64,000 bases of DNA, from assembly GCA_963710205.1 (NCBI GenBank), contig CAVPZG010000004.1, positions 310,001 to 374,000 on the forward strand, given 5' to 3'. The stretch comes from Pacificimonas sp963710205 (GTDB lineage: Bacteria; Pseudomonadota; Alphaproteobacteria; Sphingomonadales; Sphingomonadaceae). Shown piece by piece: positions 62,009 through 64,000 of this stretch (position 1 is the stretch's first letter; every line of letters begins with the position of its first letter). Position numbers and translations under genes: made by a program. The notes beneath the pieces were generated by a model that worked only from the letters and a program-made list of their open reading frames with translations, did no database searches and was not told the DNA's origin.

Positions 62009-62511
62009 CGGCCCAGCACTCCTGAAAACTCGGTCAGCACCGCCGTATAGAGATCCACCTTGAAGGGGACGATCTTCGCAGGCAGGCTTTCCGGCGCGGC
62101 CCAGCGCCATTCGCTGAACTCGCGATGCTCCCCGTCGATATCGATATCGCTGTCCGCGCCCAGGAACCGCATGGCGAACCATTTCTGCGTCTGGCCGCAA
62201 TAGCGCCCCTTCCAGATATTGCCGATCAGTTCGGGCGGCAGGTCGTAGCTCAGCCAGCCCGTGCTTTCTCCGACGATATCGACCTTGCCTGCCGGAATTC
62301 CGGTCTCCTCTTTCAGCTCGCGAAGCGCGGCTGTGCGCGTGTCCTCGCCCGCATCGATCCCGCCCTGCGGCATCTGCCAGTAATCCGCAGGATTATCGAG
62401 CCGGCGCGCGGTAAAGACGCGATTGTCATCGTTGATCAACATGATCCCGACACACGGGCGGTAGGGCAGGCCGCCCGGACCCAGCGTCTGCGGCATGGAA
62501 GCGAGGCTCAT
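62005..62511 (-). CDS. rppH: RNA pyrophosphohydrolase RppH (Nudix)
   Basis: 168 residues. Nudix box GGIDAGEDTRTAALRELKEE with TGI following, and GLPYRPCVGIMLINDDNRVF at the start as in RppH/NudH; it converts 5'-triphosphate or diphosphate RNA ends to monophosphate, starting mRNA decay. Start ATG 62509-62511 overlaps the hydrolase gene stop (ATGA). Length is typical for alphaproteobacterial RppH. Confidence 0.95.
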   Translation of the reverse strand: MSLASMPQTLGPGGLPYRPCVGIMLINDDNRVFTARRLDNPADYWQMPQGGIDAGEDTRTAALRELKEETGIPAGKVDIVGESTGWLSYDLPPELIGNIWKGRYCGQTQKWFAMRFLGADSDIDIDGEHREFSEWRWAAPESLPAKIVPFKVDLYTAVLTEFSGVLGR

Positions 62512-63458
62512 GCGGCCTCGGCCAGCAGCAGCTTCAGGTCGCGCACGCAATTTTCGATATCCGTCTGCGCGCTCGGAATAGCCATGCGCAGCGTGATACA
62601 GCCGTGAATCTGGCCCGGTGCCTCGCGGAAAATCGTGCGGACGCCCGCCTGGACCAGCTTCGCGGCATAGGCCCGGCCCTGATCGCGCAGCGGATCGAGC
62701 CCGCAGGTGAACACAAGTGCGGGCGGCTGCCCGGCCAGTTCGCTGTGCAGCGGGCTCGCTGCCGGATGGGAACGGTCCTGATCGCCAAGATAATGATCGC
62801 CAAACCAGCGCATTCCTTCCGCTGTCAGCAGATGCCCTTCCGCGAATTCCTGCATCGAGCCGGTATTGGCCTCCTGATCCACTCCTGGATAGATAAGCCA
62901 CTGCGCCAGGATCGGGACGTCCAGCTTGCCCTGCAATTCCTGACAGACGACCGCTGCCATGTTGCCGCCCGCGCTGTCGCCGCAGGGGACAAGGCCCGTG
63001 ACCCGGTGACCGATGATGTCCGGACTGCCCGCTGCCCATTTCGTCGCCGCGATGCAGTCCTCGCCTGCCGCCGGAAACGGATGTTCGGGGGCCAGACGGT
63101 AATCCACCGCAATCACGGTCATTTCAAGGAGGCGCGATATCTCCGCACAGAAGCTGTCATGCGTGTCGAGGTCGCCGATGACCCACCCGCCGCCATGATA
63201 GAAGGTCATCACCGGCGCGGGCCCGTCCGCCGGTTTGGCCTGATAGATACGCGCATTGATGTCGTGGCCTTGTTCCGTGGGTATGGCAAAATCCTCGCAT
63301 CGCGCCAGTTCACCGCGCGGCGTTTCTGTCAGTTCCTTCATTGCCAGCATCATCATGCGCGCGGTCGGCGGGTCGACCTCATGCATCTGCGGTCCCTCCT
63401 GAGCGGCCAGCATGTCGAGGACGGCCCGGACGTCGGGGCGGTAATAGGTCTCGGTCAT
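62508..63458 (-). CDS. Alpha/beta hydrolase (HSL-type esterase)
   Basis: 316 residues, hormone-sensitive-lipase family. HGGGWVIGD is the oxyanion motif, the nucleophile sits in VPCGDSAGGNMAAV, DYRLAPEHPFPAAGEDC precedes it, and HGCI... supplies the histidine near the C-terminus; Asp lies in GLDPLRDQG. Cytoplasmic, no signal peptide. Hydrolyses short-chain esters; exact substrate unknown. It precedes rppH with a 4-nt overlap. Confidence 0.92.
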   Translation of the reverse strand: MTETYYRPDVRAVLDMLAAQEGPQMHEVDPPTARMMMLAMKELTETPRGELARCEDFAIPTEQGHDINARIYQAKPADGPAPVMTFYHGGGWVIGDLDTHDSFCAEISRLLEMTVIAVDYRLAPEHPFPAAGEDCIAATKWAAGSPDIIGHRVTGLVPCGDSAGGNMAAVVCQELQGKLDVPILAQWLIYPGVDQEANTGSMQEFAEGHLLTAEGMRWFGDHYLGDQDRSHPAASPLHSELAGQPPALVFTCGLDPLRDQGRAYAAKLVQAGVRTIFREAPGQIHGCITLRMAIPSAQTDIENCVRDLKLLLAEAA

Positions 63459-63474
63459 TCACATCTCTCCCGGT

Positions 63475-64000
63475 TCAGGCCGCAATCCTATCGCCGAAGC
63501 TGCGGGCGGCAAGCCGCGGAATAAGGAGGGCCTGAAAGCCTGCCCGCGCGATCAGAAAGACGTTGAACGACAGCCACAGCCCGTCATTGCCCATGGGCGC
63601 GGACAGCCATAGCGCCGCTGCGTAAACTCCGGCCGCGGCCGCCATGCTGGCCAGCATGGCGCGCGTCCAGCTTGCCCCGACGAACACACCGTCGAACACG
63701 AAGCTGACCACCCCCGTCACCGGGACCAGCACCAGCCATATCAGATGGTCGCGCGCGAATGCGGCCACCTCCGGCGTCGCGGCAAAGCTGCCGAGAATGG
63801 CTTCACCGGCGAACCAGAAGACGACAGACACGATTCCGGCGACGACCAGACCGCGCCACAGGATCATGCGGATCGCCGCCATGAACCCAGCCCGGTCCCG
63901 CGCGCCGAACCGTTCGCCGTTGATGACCTGCGCCGCATTTTCAAAGCCGTCGATCAGAAGCGCGGAAAAGATGAACATCTGAAAAAGGATGCCGTTCGCC
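63475..64000 (-). CDS. MATE-family efflux transporter (partial, N-terminus outside window)
   Basis: Only the C-terminal 174 residues are seen; the gene runs past the right edge. Several hydrophobic segments (FIFSALLIDGFENAAQVING; GLVVAGIVSVVFWFAGEAIL; LIWLVLVPVTGVVSFVFDGV; MLASMAAAAGVYAAALWL) and the GERFGARDRAGF loop fit DinF-like MATE transporters. Sodium- or proton-coupled exporter; substrate unknown. Confidence 0.85.
   Translation of the reverse strand, partial: ANGILFQMFIFSALLIDGFENAAQVINGERFGARDRAGFMAAIRMILWRGLVVAGIVSVVFWFAGEAILGSFAATPEVAAFARDHLIWLVLVPVTGVVSFVFDGVFVGASWTRAMLASMAAAAGVYAAALWLSAPMGNDGLWLSFNVFLIARAGFQALLIPRLAARSFGDRIAA

Overview
This window is a GC-rich stretch of alphaproteobacterial chromosome. 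The gene content fits the order Sphingomonadales: a gapR (DUF2312)/DUF1244/pyk block, a COQ9 homologue, a PopZ-type DUF2497 protein beside pcm and tolC, cytochrome c maturation ABC genes, paired TamA/TamB genes, and GTTC-N7-GTTC and PHO-type operators. I cannot name a genus. It is mostly core and metabolic DNA. I found no insertion sequence, integrase, CRISPR array or rRNA operon, and one tRNA (Cys).

Layout. 0-1.1 kb: the end of a CoxM/CoxS-like molybdenum hydroxylase operon, then a ~490 bp gene-free segment that appears to hold a sigma-54-driven small RNA with three hairpins presenting the same 12-nt loop. 1.1-11.1 kb: gapR, DUF1244, pyruvate kinase, a HAD phosphatase, rpmJ, a metallophosphatase, galE, a lipoprotein, and a six-gene leucine operon (leuC-GFA-GFA-leuD-leuB-DUF502) in which every junction is a 4-nt overlap. 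11.2-22.7 kb: prepilin peptidase and a CysQ-like phosphatase, then a same-strand set for acyl-CoA chemistry (SDR, thioesterase, serine hydrolase, bifunctional hydratase/3-hydroxyacyl-CoA dehydrogenase, amidase, a probable two-subunit acyl-CoA dehydrogenase, a 2-hydroxyacid dehydrogenase). 22.7-26.5 kb: tRNA-Cys, pcm-tolC-popZ, a third GFA protein and a CAP-domain protein. 26.5-36.1 kb (all minus): COQ9, feoA-feoB, ssb, tamA1-tamB1.

36.3-46.8 kb: rpsU, an FKBP isomerase, ccmAB, a receiver-only response regulator, a YqaA-like membrane protein, small proteins, pstS behind a three-repeat PHO box, two transporters, a flavodoxin-like protein, and an S24 self-cleaving-type repressor whose predicted promoter spacer contains a LexA-type box; two small genes diverge from it. 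46.8-50.4 kb: type II secretion genes gspEFGH only. 50.4-56.7 kb: a second tamA-tamB pair. 56.9-64 kb: methylmalonyl-CoA mutase, a frameshifted DUF3445 gene, a GNAT-nitrilase fusion, DUF1499, rppH, an alpha/beta hydrolase and the end of a MATE transporter.

The most unusual elements are the putative sigma-54 small RNA at 0.77-1.08 kb, the SOS-type S24 locus at 45.4-46.8 kb, the duplicated TamAB pairs (the second lacking a normal start codon for its signal peptide), and GFA genes nested in the leucine operon. Three places show single-base frame disruptions that could be real or assembly errors.
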